Of a stretch of 9,298 nt of DNA, positions 1-7,954 are shown one piece after another; the first letter of the stretch is position 1, and each line of letters starts with the position of its first letter. A program made the translations under genes and the position numbers. Below the pieces are notes generated by a model. The model was given only the letters and a program-made list of their open reading frames with translations. It was not told the origin of the DNA and made no database searches. Origin of the DNA: Pseudonocardiales bacterium (GTDB lineage: Bacteria > Actinomycetota > Actinomycetes > Mycobacteriales > Jatrophihabitantaceae); the NCBI GenBank assembly GCA_030840415.1, contig JAVEEO010000105.1:1-9298 (forward strand), in the 5' to 3' direction.

Positions 1-291
1 GACACCCTGTCCCAGTCGGTGAGCATCCCGTCCGGCTGTGTCGCGACGTTCAGCTTCTGGCTGCACATCGACACCGCCGAGACCACTACCACCACCGCCT
101 ATGACACGTTGACCGTCAAGGCCGGCAGCACCACCCTGGCCACCTACTCCAACCTCAACAAGAACACCGGCTACGTCCAGAAGTCCTTCACCGTCCCGGC
201 CGGCACCACCAGCGTCAGCTTCACCGGCGTCGAAGACTCCTCGCTGCAGACCTCGTTCGTCATCGACGACGCGGCCTTCACCGCCAGCTGA
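1..291 (+). CDS. C-terminal end of a secreted protein (probable extracellular peptidase accessory domain), partial
   Basis: The frame is open from the first base and ends at TGA 289-291, giving 96 residues; the true start lies outside the window. The residues alternate Thr/Ser-rich strands with short turns, with a Cys near residue 13, a WLHID segment, a run of Thr after AET, and [18 protein letters not shown] near the end. This pattern matches the beta-sandwich tail that follows the catalytic domain in many secreted actinobacterial peptidases; it probably helps in substrate or surface binding outside the cell. The catalytic part is not visible, so the peptidase assignment comes from memory of similar tails. 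The gene is followed by a strong hairpin and seems unrelated to the module downstream. Confidence 0.75.
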   Translation, partial: DTLSQSVSIPSGCVATFSFWLHIDTAETTTTTAYDTLTVKAGSTTLATYSNLNKNTGYVQKSFTVPAGTTSVSFTGVEDSSLQTSFVIDDAAFTAS

Positions 292-332
292 GGTAGCCAC
301 ACCCTGCAAGTAATCCACCAGCAAGGCAGTCG

Positions 333-367
333 TTCGGGCCAGGCATCGAATCGATGCCTGGCCCGAA
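333..367 (+). terminator. Long perfect inverted repeat, probable terminator
   Basis: Two 17-nt arms (TTCGGGCCAGGCATCGA and its exact complement) are separated by one base, so the folded RNA would be a GC-rich hairpin with a small tetraloop or pentaloop. It begins 41 nt after the stop codon of the secreted-protein gene. No U-run follows, which is normal for actinobacterial terminators. Because it is symmetric it could also stop transcription on the other strand. Confidence 0.8.
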
Positions 368-419
368 CTCCGTGCTCATCCGACCGGAGCGATGGTCAGC
401 ACCGGCGTGCGGCCCGGCA

Positions 420-450
420 TTGAAGTGAGCCCCGACGGATCGACTACGCT
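420..450 (+). promoter_or_regulatory. Candidate leaderless promoter of the YdcF-like gene
   Basis: A TTGAAG hexamer at 420-425 and a TACGCT hexamer (TANNNT type) at 445-450 are separated by 19 nt, slightly longer than optimal. The -10 box ends 6 nt before the ATG at 457, so transcription would begin at or next to the start codon. No Shine-Dalgarno sequence precedes that ATG, and an in-frame TGA at 421 leaves almost no room for an earlier start. All of this fits the leaderless mRNAs that are common in actinobacteria. Confidence 0.45.
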
Positions 451-456
451 CGTTTC

Positions 457-1578
457 ATGCCTTCAGATGCTGCTGAGCGGGCTCGCAATGCAATTGCGCA
501 GGGCAGCGCGTGGTTGTCGAGCGAGGCTATGCAGGGACTGCTTGCCGCGGTCGACGACGCCCATCCCGACAGTGCTGTCGATGAAACCTGGTTGCACCTG
601 AACGAAGAGCTTCCCTCCTGGCTCGTGGCATTGCACAAAGGCGAAAGTGGCGGCGTGACTTTGCCTGACGATGTCACGGACGCCCTCCGGCATGCCCTCG
701 AGCTGGAGCAGCAGGCAGCAATCCGGTTCGATTTCCGCAGAGAGGACAACGGTTACCGCGAGCGCTCACAGGCACTGTCGGGAGAGTTCGATGCGGACAC
801 CCGCGCTCGCATCCTGGAACTCACCACTGAGCTCGGGCTCGTCCGTCCGTCACAGCCAGAATGGACAGAGCACGACCGAACCCTGATTCTCGGCGGTGCG
901 CATCGTTCGCCATTACAACGTGCCACCTACGCCGCTCATCTGGAGTCGGCTGGTTACCAGTTGGGCGAGCCATACTTCCTGGGCAGTCCGCGCCTGCTGA
1001 TGGATCAACCGGACGAGCGGGCACGCACCGCGGACTACGCGCCTGGCGCCGTCGACGAGTTCGACCTGATGATTGCCGGTGCGCGGGAGGCGTTCGGCTT
1101 CAGCTCCGAGGACGTCGGCTTCCTTTGCGGCTGTTCCACGGTTGAGATGATCTGCCCGCAGTGGCCGTGGCGAGATACTGCCGCCGCCGCGCAGACGCCG
1201 CCCCGGTTCACTCACGAACGAGCCGCCATCCTCGACCGGGCAGCGGGGGCGCCGGGTACGGTGCTCTCGGCGAGTACGGGCCGACCGCCCTACCGTCCGG
1301 ATACGACAGACACGCTGGCCCTCTGGGCCCGGTACGCGCATCCGGCAGCGGGCGAACGGTTGCTTGTGGTCACGACCCAAGTATTCGTGCCCTTCCAGAC
1401 TTTCGACAGCCTGAAAAGGCTCTATCTCGCGCACGGCGTAGAAATAGACACGGTGGGCTACGGAGCCGATTGGAGCGGGCGAGAGGAAACACCGGAGTTA
1501 TTGCTCCAGGAAACCCTGTCGGGTATCCGCTCGGCCCGGCGGTTACTGGTCGAAGCCGCACAAGCGCTCGCGGCCTGA
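457..1578 (+). CDS. YdcF/DUF218-like Rossmann-type protein with extra N-terminal region
   Basis: This encodes 373 residues. The second half has the layout of the SanA/YdcF (DUF218) fold as found in an actinobacterial subfamily: a strand ending in LILGG (143-147), a Glu-Phe-Asp helix around 201-203 (VDEFDLMIAG), a YRPDTTDTLALWA stretch (279-291), then LLVVTTQVFVPFQ (302-314), and finally VGYGADW with a helical tail. DUF218 proteins have a nucleotide-binding-like pocket, but their reaction is mostly unknown. Residues 1-135 are helical and acidic and resemble nothing I recognise. There is no signal peptide or membrane segment, unlike SanA, so it is probably cytoplasmic. It lies 175 nt before the CHAT gene on the same strand and may be co-transcribed with it. 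The ATG is chosen for lack of an upstream alternative and because of the -10 box just before it. I am fairly sure it is a real gene and moderately sure of the fold. Confidence 0.75.
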   Translation: MPSDAAERARNAIAQGSAWLSSEAMQGLLAAVDDAHPDSAVDETWLHLNEELPSWLVALHKGESGGVTLPDDVTDALRHALELEQQAAIRFDFRREDNGYRERSQALSGEFDADTRARILELTTELGLVRPSQPEWTEHDRTLILGGAHRSPLQRATYAAHLESAGYQLGEPYFLGSPRLLMDQPDERARTADYAPGAVDEFDLMIAGAREAFGFSSEDVGFLCGCSTVEMICPQWPWRDTAAAAQTPPRFTHERAAILDRAAGAPGTVLSASTGRPPYRPDTTDTLALWARYAHPAAGERLLVVTTQVFVPFQTFDSLKRLYLAHGVEIDTVGYGADWSGREETPELLLQETLSGIRSARRLLVEAAQALAA

Positions 1579-1741
1579 CCGACGATCTCTCTCGCATATT
1601 CCGGTGGGACTCAGCTGCATGCACTGCCGTTCGGCTGACGCTGTCACGGCAGCTGGATCAGCCCGGTGACCCGATAGGGCTGACGCCGCCCCGTAGCTCG
1701 ATGGTCGGTTATTCTCGTTCCTGATCGCTGCATGCCTATCC

Positions 1742-1749
1742 GGGGAGAG
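1742..1749 (+). promoter_or_regulatory. Strong ribosome binding site of the CHAT gene
   Basis: GGGGAGAG, with its GGAG core 6 nt before the ATG at 1754, fixes this start over internal ATG/GTG codons. The 1579-1753 gap before it shows no convincing -35/-10 pair (a TATTCT at 1710-1715 has no matching -35), so read-through from the upstream gene is as likely as a separate promoter. Confidence 0.75.
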
Positions 1750-1753
1750 CCGC

Positions 1754-4138
1754 ATGGCTAGTGCATCCGAAGGACCGGGCCCACGGGCAGGACATGCCGA
1801 CCGGGTACTTCGCGAAGCGGCCAAGCGCGCGATTCTTCGTGACGACCTATTGCACCTCGCCCTCGAAGCCGAGACCGCGGTGGGAATCGTGAACCGCAAG
1901 GACCTGCGCGCCGTTCATCCCAGAACCGATTGCACCCTCTTCGAGCGCGCGTTGGGCCTACTCACCGACGCCGACGACCAAGCCGATGAATGGACCTCGC
2001 GCTGCCGATATCGGATGCAGTCCGCCGCCGTCACGGGATTTTCCGAGCTGATGGGAGAACCGATCGCGGCGGCGGGAACCACCGAGCGGCTCTTCGCGAC
2101 GGCCCACGAGCTCACGCACGGGCATCCACCTGATTCCTGGGACACCTTGATGTCCGATCTGGTCGCCGAGCTCGAGATCGGGCTCCGGCGGGCAAGGGAC
2201 CTGCGCATCCGCCGGCGGCACCAGGAAGCGGAGGAACTCCTGCACCGACCGTCCACCGACTTCTATGGGACCGGCGCCGAGGCCGATTACGCGGAGTACC
2301 AATTTCAACGGATCTGCGCGCTGATTGCGCAGGATCGGCCGGCGGAGGCTTCGGCCATCGACGACGAAGCCCACTCTTACTGGCAGAACTCAGCGACGGT
2401 GATCGAGTCCAGCCTGCACCGCCTGCACCATGGTGTCGGCTTGGCTTTGCTGGCCGAGGGCCGGATAGCGGAAGCGATCACCCGCCTCGACGAAGGCCGC
2501 GAGCTACTGCGAGCCGACACCATCCGCGGCACCCGGCGGGCTGACCTTGCCCACGAGGTCAAGCTCCTGTCGCTGTTGCTCAGCAGTGTGTCCGCACGTC
2601 TGGCGCTCGGGTCGGCGCTGCCGAGCACACCCGCGAACGTCGCACTCGCCCGCGCGGACGTCCGAAACGTCGCCGGTCAGTTGCTGGCCCAGGCCGTCGA
2701 CCTGCTCAGCAGTCTGCGGGTGCGCTGGCGAGTGGTGGCGCGCACCCGCAGTCCACTGTCGGTCGCCTTCCGCCGCATCTACGGTGAGATCGCGCTGATG
2801 GCAGCCGAGTTGGGCACCGCTGATGCAGCGCACCTCGGGCTCGTTGTCGCCACCACGGTGAAGCAGACCGGATTCGCCCTGCTGCTGAGAGAGCAGCGTT
2901 CGCTGATGGTCCCATCGGTGCGCGACCTCGTTGAGCGGATCGTCCTGGCCGAGTACGACCTCGACAGTGCGAGGGCGGGCGAATCGTCGTTCAGTGATGC
3001 TCTTGCCAAGGTGTCGAACCTGCGAAACGCGCTACTGGACGAGCTGTCACCCTTGCTGGCGAACCTGATCATCCCGCAGGACCGCACCCTGACACAGCTG
3101 TTCCGAGCACTGAACGGTCGGCACGCGTTGGACTACCTCCAGGTTGACGACGTTCACGGCAAGACCCACTGGTTCAGGTCGGTTGCCGACCCGAGCGGTT
3201 CGGTCTCCTTCGACGAGATGGAATTCGGGCCTTATTGCAGGCAGTTCCTGCATGGCAGCGACGACGAGCAGGCCCTGAGCCTGACCATGACTGAGGTTCG
3301 GGCCGATGATCCGATCTGGACCGGGCTGGCCACGGAGCTGTTGCCCCGCTCTCTACGAAGGACACTCGGCGCCCGCGACAAGGTGATCGAGCTGGTGATC
3401 TCCCCCCACGACGAGCTCGGCTACCTGCCGTGGGCCGCCCTGCACGTGAACGGGGCGCAGCCACTGGTGACCGCGGCGGTCATCACCCAGACGCCTATGT
3501 TGGAATGCTTGACCGGGCACTTCCCCACGCAGGTATCAGACAGTGCGCTGGTGTGCCTGACCGGTCGCTCGTCGAACGGTTCCGGGCTCGAGGGGCTCGA
3601 CATCACTGCCGAGTCGCGCGTGTGGGAGCTGCCAGACCACGACGGCTCGCCCCCGATCTACCGCTGCCTGTTCGGCGCCGGAGAGGATCCGGTCGAGCTT
3701 GCGGGGAGCCTGCCCGAGATACTGGGTGATGCGGACCTTGCCCGATCGTTCGACCTGGCCCACGTGGCCGGCCACGGAAAGGGCAGCGGCCTCGCCCAGG
3801 CAGTCCGGCTAGCGTCGGGATCACTGACCGCAGGCCGTGCTCTGAGCCTCACCTGGCCACGAGCAGTCATGCTGCGCGCCTGCCATGTCGGCAAGACCAC
3901 AGACCTGCAGGCTGCCGAACCGTACGGCATGGTGATGGCGCTGCTGGCCGGCGGTGCCCGTACGGTGCTGGCCGGATTGCTACAGATCTCCGACCCGGGA
4001 ACAGCCGAGATCTTCGCCAGTATCGTCGCCCGGTTGGCTGCCGGAACCCGGCTCGAGCAAGCGCTGCGCGAGGCCCAGCTGGAGCACCGGGAGGAGAACG
4101 TCTACCGGTGGGGGCTGCTCGGCGCCTACGTCATCTGA
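1754..4138 (+). CDS. Helical-repeat (TPR-like) CHAT-domain protease
   Basis: This encodes 794 residues. Residues about 1-440 are almost all helical, with Ala/Leu-rich helix pairs resembling degenerate TPRs (for example around VGLALLAEGRIAEAITRLDE), probably a sensing or docking array. From about 450 the CHAT domain begins (HALDYLQVDD), continues with ELVISPHDELGYLPWAAL (546-563), then the catalytic strands HVAGHG (His674) and MLRACHVG (Cys710), and ends with a conserved YGMVMALLAGGARTVLAG helix-strand and an EQALREAQ helix. CHAT is a clan CD cysteine protease related to caspase and separase; both dyad residues are present, so it should be active. There is no signal peptide or membrane helix, so it is cytoplasmic. 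TPR-CHAT proteins such as Csx29 in type III-E CRISPR cleave a partner when triggered; no CRISPR is present here, so the trigger is unknown. The stop overlaps the end of the convergent hydrolase gene by 8 nt. Confidence 0.9.
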   Translation: MASASEGPGPRAGHADRVLREAAKRAILRDDLLHLALEAETAVGIVNRKDLRAVHPRTDCTLFERALGLLTDADDQADEWTSRCRYRMQSAAVTGFSELMGEPIAAAGTTERLFATAHELTHGHPPDSWDTLMSDLVAELEIGLRRARDLRIRRRHQEAEELLHRPSTDFYGTGAEADYAEYQFQRICALIAQDRPAEASAIDDEAHSYWQNSATVIESSLHRLHHGVGLALLAEGRIAEAITRLDEGRELLRADTIRGTRRADLAHEVKLLSLLLSSVSARLALGSALPSTPANVALARADVRNVAGQLLAQAVDLLSSLRVRWRVVARTRSPLSVAFRRIYGEIALMAAELGTADAAHLGLVVATTVKQTGFALLLREQRSLMVPSVRDLVERIVLAEYDLDSARAGESSFSDALAKVSNLRNALLDELSPLLANLIIPQDRTLTQLFRALNGRHALDYLQVDDVHGKTHWFRSVADPSGSVSFDEMEFGPYCRQFLHGSDDEQALSLTMTEVRADDPIWTGLATELLPRSLRRTLGARDKVIELVISPHDELGYLPWAALHVNGAQPLVTAAVITQTPMLECLTGHFPTQVSDSALVCLTGRSSNGSGLEGLDITAESRVWELPDHDGSPPIYRCLFGAGEDPVELAGSLPEILGDADLARSFDLAHVAGHGKGSGLAQAVRLASGSLTAGRALSLTWPRAVMLRACHVGKTTDLQAAEPYGMVMALLAGGARTVLAGLLQISDPGTAEIFASIVARLAAGTRLEQALREAQLEHREENVYRWGLLGAYVI

Positions 4139-7016
4139 TCGGTCCACGGGACGCGGCGATAGCCGCAGCCAACCACTCTCGACGCCCCGGGTCGGTGGCA
4201 TACCGATCCAGTTGGAACCAGCGCTCGCGCCAGGCGCGGTAACCGTCCTCAGCACTTCCCCGCGCCATGCGGTGCTCCTCGACCAGCCGGATATAGCCCG
4301 GCATCATGGCCGAAGCAAGGGGATTGCCCTCACCGCGCCGGGACTGCCGCTTGCCGGCGAGCCAGGCCGACAGCGCCTCCACCGCCTGGTCGTCCATCCG
4401 GTCCTGGGCCAAGCAGTCCGCGAAGTCCAAGCGGCTCGGCAGCACCGCACCCGGCATCAGCAACCCGAAGGCCAGTCGAAGATGCACGAGTGGCCGCTGG
4501 AAGCGGGACGCCAAGGGCTCGAAGCCGCCTCGGCCGTCGGGAACCTCCGCTTCGGTGGCTCGGTACGCGGAACGGAACGTGTCCAGGAAGAAGGCCCGGG
4601 CAGCTGCCCAGTCCTGGAACTGGTCCGGTGGCCGCAGGCCGTCCCGCTCGAGACCACCACACAGCGGCAGCACCAGCAGGCAGGCACGGGCCGTCATGAT
4701 GCCGGGATTCTGGAAAGCGGTGACCTGTGCCATCCGTTCCTCGTCGACGCCGTGTACCAGGCCGTGCATCCGTTCGATCTCCGCGGCCTTTTCCAGTGCG
4801 TCCCGGCCGAACTGGCTACCCTCCACCAACTGGTCGAACATGCCGCGCTGTTCGCCAGTCTCGTCGAGGTGCGCGAAATCGGACGGGCGGGTCGGCGGCG
4901 GCCCGGACTCCTCCTGTCCCCACAACCCCAGGGCACGCTCGACTGTCCGGCAGGCGGTGCCAGTCTCGGCGAGTGCGAGTTGCAACATCGTTTCGTCGAG
5001 GCCTAGTCGCAGCCGTGCCGGCTCGGCAGGCACGGTCGAGCTGTAGCTCACGTACCGCTTCTTGGCCTCGCCGTGCCAGAGCCAGGCCTGGCTGTAGCCG
5101 AACGGGGTGTCGCGCTTCGATTCGGCAAGTGCTCGCGATCTGAGAGTTCCCAGCCCGCGAGGGGCCCAGTGTGGCCACGGCAGTCGCAGGTAACTGGTGG
5201 CCAATCTGATGATGAGCTCGACCGCGGCCTGACTGGCCGGCTCCAGTTCCTCGGGTGACTCGAAAGACGCCTTGACATCCTGGGTCAGCTCCCAGGACGA
5301 CTCGTAGTACAGCCAGCCGAGCAACCAGAGTGTCTGCTGCTGCTCCACCGGAGGTGCGCTGGTTCGGGAGCTGTCCCACGATCGGCGAAGCTGCGCCTGG
5401 GTGGCCACGATCCGCTCGACCAGGTCCGGTGTGGTGGTGAGCTGCTTCGCACGGATGCCCTGGCAAGCCTGGAGAAGCTCGGCGTCGCTGAACGGTTCGC
5501 CGGTCGGCGCCAGGTCGGCGTCGTAGCGCAACCCCATGAACGCCGCGTTCCCGGCAGGCTCCTCGGGACACCTGGCAACGACGAAGAACTCCTCGATTGC
5601 ACTGGCCGGCAGCGGCTGCGGGCGGGTAGCGAGAGCACGCACCTTGATCCGGTATTCGCCGCGCGGCAGGCCAGCCAGCCGAGCCGTCCAACGCCATGGC
5701 CGGCTGGTGTCCCGGATGAGCGGTGGCGGCTGCACCTCCGTTCCATCGCGGTAGAGCCGGCATTCCAGCGCTAGGTCCTCGGCCAGATCGGCCGGCTCGA
5801 AATAGGCCCCGATGACGATCGACTCATGCTCGACGAAGGCATCGTCGAGCTCCAGGCCGATCATGAGGGTGTCACCGGCAACCCAGTGGTTGTCCGGCTG
5901 TGCTGTGAGCAGCAGGCTCCTGACCAGCGCCAGTGCCGGCTTCGCGGTCACCAGCCGGCTGTGCCGCACCGCCAGGGGCGGGACGCTGGCTAACCGGTGG
6001 CCCTGCTCGATCGGAATCGCCGAGATCGCCGGCACGGTCCCGTCACCCAGCTCATCGGAAAGTTCTCGATGGGCCGGCAACTGCTCCTCGACGGTGGTGA
6101 GGGCCGCGCCGTCCCAGCGGGACTGCAGCAAGGTCGCGTGACCGACTCCCCGAAGCGCCAGGCAATCGGAGTCCAGGTGGTGTTCCTTCCAGGCAGCCTC
6201 GATTTCCCGATGCATGGCGTAGGCCTCGGCAGCCGGCTTCTGGAGCCAGGACCAGGGGATATCGGCCGGGTAGAGATCCGGACGTTGCCGATCGTCGCGA
6301 TCCGAGCCGGTTGGCTCGCGCAGATCCGTGATCGCGGCATACCGCGGCAGCAAGGCGTACATGGACGGCCAGCTCCGGAGTACGTCCCGGACGAGGCGGG
6401 ACCTGCCGGTCCACCACGGGGCGCCGTCGACCAGGAATTTCAGAGCCTTCGGCGCACCGCGATGCGGCGTGCCAAGCGTCACGACGGCCCGGCAAACGTC
6501 CCAGTTGCCGTCTGCCACCCAGCGACGTGCCACCAGGCCCCCCATCGAATGTGCGATGACGAGTACCCGGTTCCGCTGGCCCCTGAGACCAAGGCGATCC
6601 AATCGGGTTTCTATCAACTCTCCGAGCTTTGCGGCAGACTCCTCGATTCGCTGCCGGAAGTCATACGGAAACACCACCACTCGCGCTTCAGGATTGGGCT
6701 CGGCGGGATCGCCCCAGTCGATATCCCAACCCCAGACGCCGGCGATCTCCTGCACGAAGTCGCGGTACCCGTGAATAATGGAGAAACCGGGAAAGAGAGC
6801 GGTCGACTCGATCACTCCCACCGGCGTGAGTGGCTCATCGACGGCCAGCCCTTCCGGCCGTAACAGCGTCTGCGCGATGCCGCTGAGCCTGCCGCTCCAG
6901 ACGATCTCGCGTCGGGCATTGGCCAGCACGCTACCGCCGATTCCCGGGATGACTACGGCAAGCCGCACCTCGGACGGGAACGCGTGGGCCGATGCTTCTG
7001 CAACCATGGCCGCCAT
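4131..7016 (-). CDS. LCAT-type alpha/beta hydrolase with Ig-like middle and long helical C-terminus
   Basis: This encodes 961 residues. The N-terminal 370 residues are an alpha/beta hydrolase of the lecithin:cholesterol acyltransferase/lipase type: VVIPGIGGSVL (21-31) gives the oxyanion loop, FPYDFRQ (116-122) matches the LCAT family YDWR-like motif, AHSMGG holds nucleophile Ser157, LGTPHRGAPK follows, GDGTVP holds Asp325, and His352 (VRHSR) completes the triad. Such enzymes cut or transfer acyl chains of lipids. Residues about 378-482 look like an Ig-type beta sandwich ending at YRIKVRAL and EEFFVV. Residues about 490-961 are helical, Trp- and Arg-rich, and not recognised. No signal peptide is seen, so the protein is probably made in the cytoplasm, which is odd for a lipase. 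ATG 7016 has a poor ribosome site; ATG 7007 has AGGA 8 nt before it and may be the real start (958 aa). It lies 140 nt after the small orphan gene on the same strand. Confidence 0.88.
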   Translation of the reverse strand: MAAMVAEASAHAFPSEVRLAVVIPGIGGSVLANARREIVWSGRLSGIAQTLLRPEGLAVDEPLTPVGVIESTALFPGFSIIHGYRDFVQEIAGVWGWDIDWGDPAEPNPEARVVVFPYDFRQRIEESAAKLGELIETRLDRLGLRGQRNRVLVIAHSMGGLVARRWVADGNWDVCRAVVTLGTPHRGAPKALKFLVDGAPWWTGRSRLVRDVLRSWPSMYALLPRYAAITDLREPTGSDRDDRQRPDLYPADIPWSWLQKPAAEAYAMHREIEAAWKEHHLDSDCLALRGVGHATLLQSRWDGAALTTVEEQLPAHRELSDELGDGTVPAISAIPIEQGHRLASVPPLAVRHSRLVTAKPALALVRSLLLTAQPDNHWVAGDTLMIGLELDDAFVEHESIVIGAYFEPADLAEDLALECRLYRDGTEVQPPPLIRDTSRPWRWTARLAGLPRGEYRIKVRALATRPQPLPASAIEEFFVVARCPEEPAGNAAFMGLRYDADLAPTGEPFSDAELLQACQGIRAKQLTTTPDLVERIVATQAQLRRSWDSSRTSAPPVEQQQTLWLLGWLYYESSWELTQDVKASFESPEELEPASQAAVELIIRLATSYLRLPWPHWAPRGLGTLRSRALAESKRDTPFGYSQAWLWHGEAKKRYVSYSSTVPAEPARLRLGLDETMLQLALAETGTACRTVERALGLWGQEESGPPPTRPSDFAHLDETGEQRGMFDQLVEGSQFGRDALEKAAEIERMHGLVHGVDEERMAQVTAFQNPGIMTARACLLVLPLCGGLERDGLRPPDQFQDWAAARAFFLDTFRSAYRATEAEVPDGRGGFEPLASRFQRPLVHLRLAFGLLMPGAVLPSRLDFADCLAQDRMDDQAVEALSAWLAGKRQSRRGEGNPLASAMMPGYIRLVEEHRMARGSAEDGYRAWRERWFQLDRYATDPGRREWLAAAIAASRGPIR

Positions 7017-7156
7017 CCTGCCGTCTACCGAAGAACCTCGTGTATCGCGGGCCCAACCCTATCCCTGGCGAAATCGCTGCGCGTCATTCGACCCGGACGC
7101 CTGGGGTATGCCGCGCCCGGCGTCAGCGCCATTGCCTGGAAGCGGCCCCGGCAGCC

Positions 7157-7546
7157 TCACAGCTGGGCCCGGAGCTCCTCGAAGAAGGCAAAACAGTCAC
7201 GTGCGATCTCTTTCCTGCGATCGTTCTCGCCAAGTCCCGGGATTTCGGTTGCATCCTCACGATCCCAGTCGAAGTGCGTGACCGCGATATGGCACCGGGG
7301 CGGGTAGATTCGCTCAGGAATCCAATAGGTCGCCCACGCGCCGGTGGAAGAGAACCACGCCACTCTCAGGTTACGATCGAGGTCTTCCGACTTGCACCCC
7401 AAGGAATAGCAGTTGCCATTCCGGTAGAAATAGCTCTCGTAGTACGCATCGCCGGCGATGTGGCGCACTACTGCCATGAGGTGCTGCCCCGAAAATTCGC
7501 GAGCGAGCGAAAAGTCAGCCGTAAACACGCCGGTGACTACAGGCAT
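7157..7546 (-). CDS. Small orphan protein (129 aa), unknown function
   Basis: The start is ATG 7546 because AAAGGAGAG (7559-7551) sits just before it; the frame stays open upstream to 7630, but that extension has no ribosome site and unlikely composition. The product begins MPVVTGVFTADF, is rich in aromatic residues (YYESYFYRNGNCYSLG, about 35-50), holds three Cys and several Trp, and ends in a charged helix (RRKEIARDCFAFFEELRAQL). This suggests a small alpha+beta globular domain, cytoplasmic, with no signal or membrane segment. I do not recognise a family. It lies directly upstream of the LCAT-type hydrolase on the same strand with a 140-nt gap and no clear terminator, so co-transcription is likely; it could be a partner, inhibitor or immunity protein, but nothing in the sequence decides between these. 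Confidence 0.75.
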   Translation of the reverse strand: MPVVTGVFTADFSLAREFSGQHLMAVVRHIAGDAYYESYFYRNGNCYSLGCKSEDLDRNLRVAWFSSTGAWATYWIPERIYPPRCHIAVTHFDWDREDATEIPGLGENDRRKEIARDCFAFFEELRAQL

Positions 7547-7954
7547 CGACCTCTCCTTTCGCGGTGACGCTGTATGGCGAATGACTGACAGGCGGCCTTG
7601 ATAATCCGCGCGCGGCATCCCGGTCGTCACAGTAAGACGTCCAGCGCGGGAAGTAAACGGACAGCTAGGCCCTTGAGTCAGCAGACGTGTCGGCTCCGCT
7701 CCTCCGATGCGCTACCGGTCGGAGCCCGGCCCGGCCGGAGGCTGAGCAGCTCCTTCAACTCCGTCTCCTACGCCGGCCTTCGATTCCTCCCATCAAGTCA
7801 GCGTGCAAACGAACTCGCGACGTCTGCTTCCATATCGAAAAGGGAGGCTGAGACTTTCCAGGCGCCCACTACATCAGCACATGCGGGACTACGGCCCATA
7901 ACGCACGAAACCCGCACCGTTGCCACTCGCCTATACCAGGACCGAAGCCGCCCC
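7547..7954. other. Intergenic stretch without a supported gene
   Basis: The stretch lies between the start of the minus-strand orphan gene and the first helix-turn-helix remnant. It must hold the promoter for the orphan/hydrolase unit, but no box pair stands out. A + strand frame (7598 onward) is open here, yet its residues are Ser/Arg-rich and without a protein-like pattern until the remnant begins. A weak inverted repeat, GGCTCCG with CGGAGCC about 20 nt apart, lies near 7690-7726. I see nothing else. Confidence 0.5.
7551..7559 (-). promoter_or_regulatory. Ribosome binding site deciding the start of the small orphan gene
   Basis: On the minus strand AAAGGAGAG precedes the ATG at 7546, with its GGAG core 6 nt away. 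It is the best Shine-Dalgarno in the window and rules out the longer reading frame that begins at 7630. Confidence 0.85.

Noticed and set aside
913..1434. A 173-codon minus-strand frame inside the YdcF-like gene
   Set aside because: Arg/Gly-rich composition without a fold pattern, no ribosome site, and lies opposite a gene with recognisable motifs.
1687..1715. TATTCT as the -10 box of a separate CHAT promoter
   Set aside because: No -35 hexamer at 16-19 nt upstream; kept only as a remark under the ribosome site.
3954..5046. Long + strand open frames antisense to the 3' half of the hydrolase gene
   Set aside because: They are GC-rich shadows of the hydrolase: no ribosome site, Arg/Ser/Pro-heavy composition, and no recognisable motif, while the minus frame has a coherent fold.
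5997..6863. A 288-codon + strand frame antisense to the lipase domain
   Set aside because: The minus strand here encodes the lipase nucleophile, acid and His motifs, so the + frame is a by-product of codon bias.
7017..7156. Terminator between the orphan gene and the hydrolase gene
   Set aside because: Only short GC-rich complementarities, no stem of useful length; read-through is more likely.
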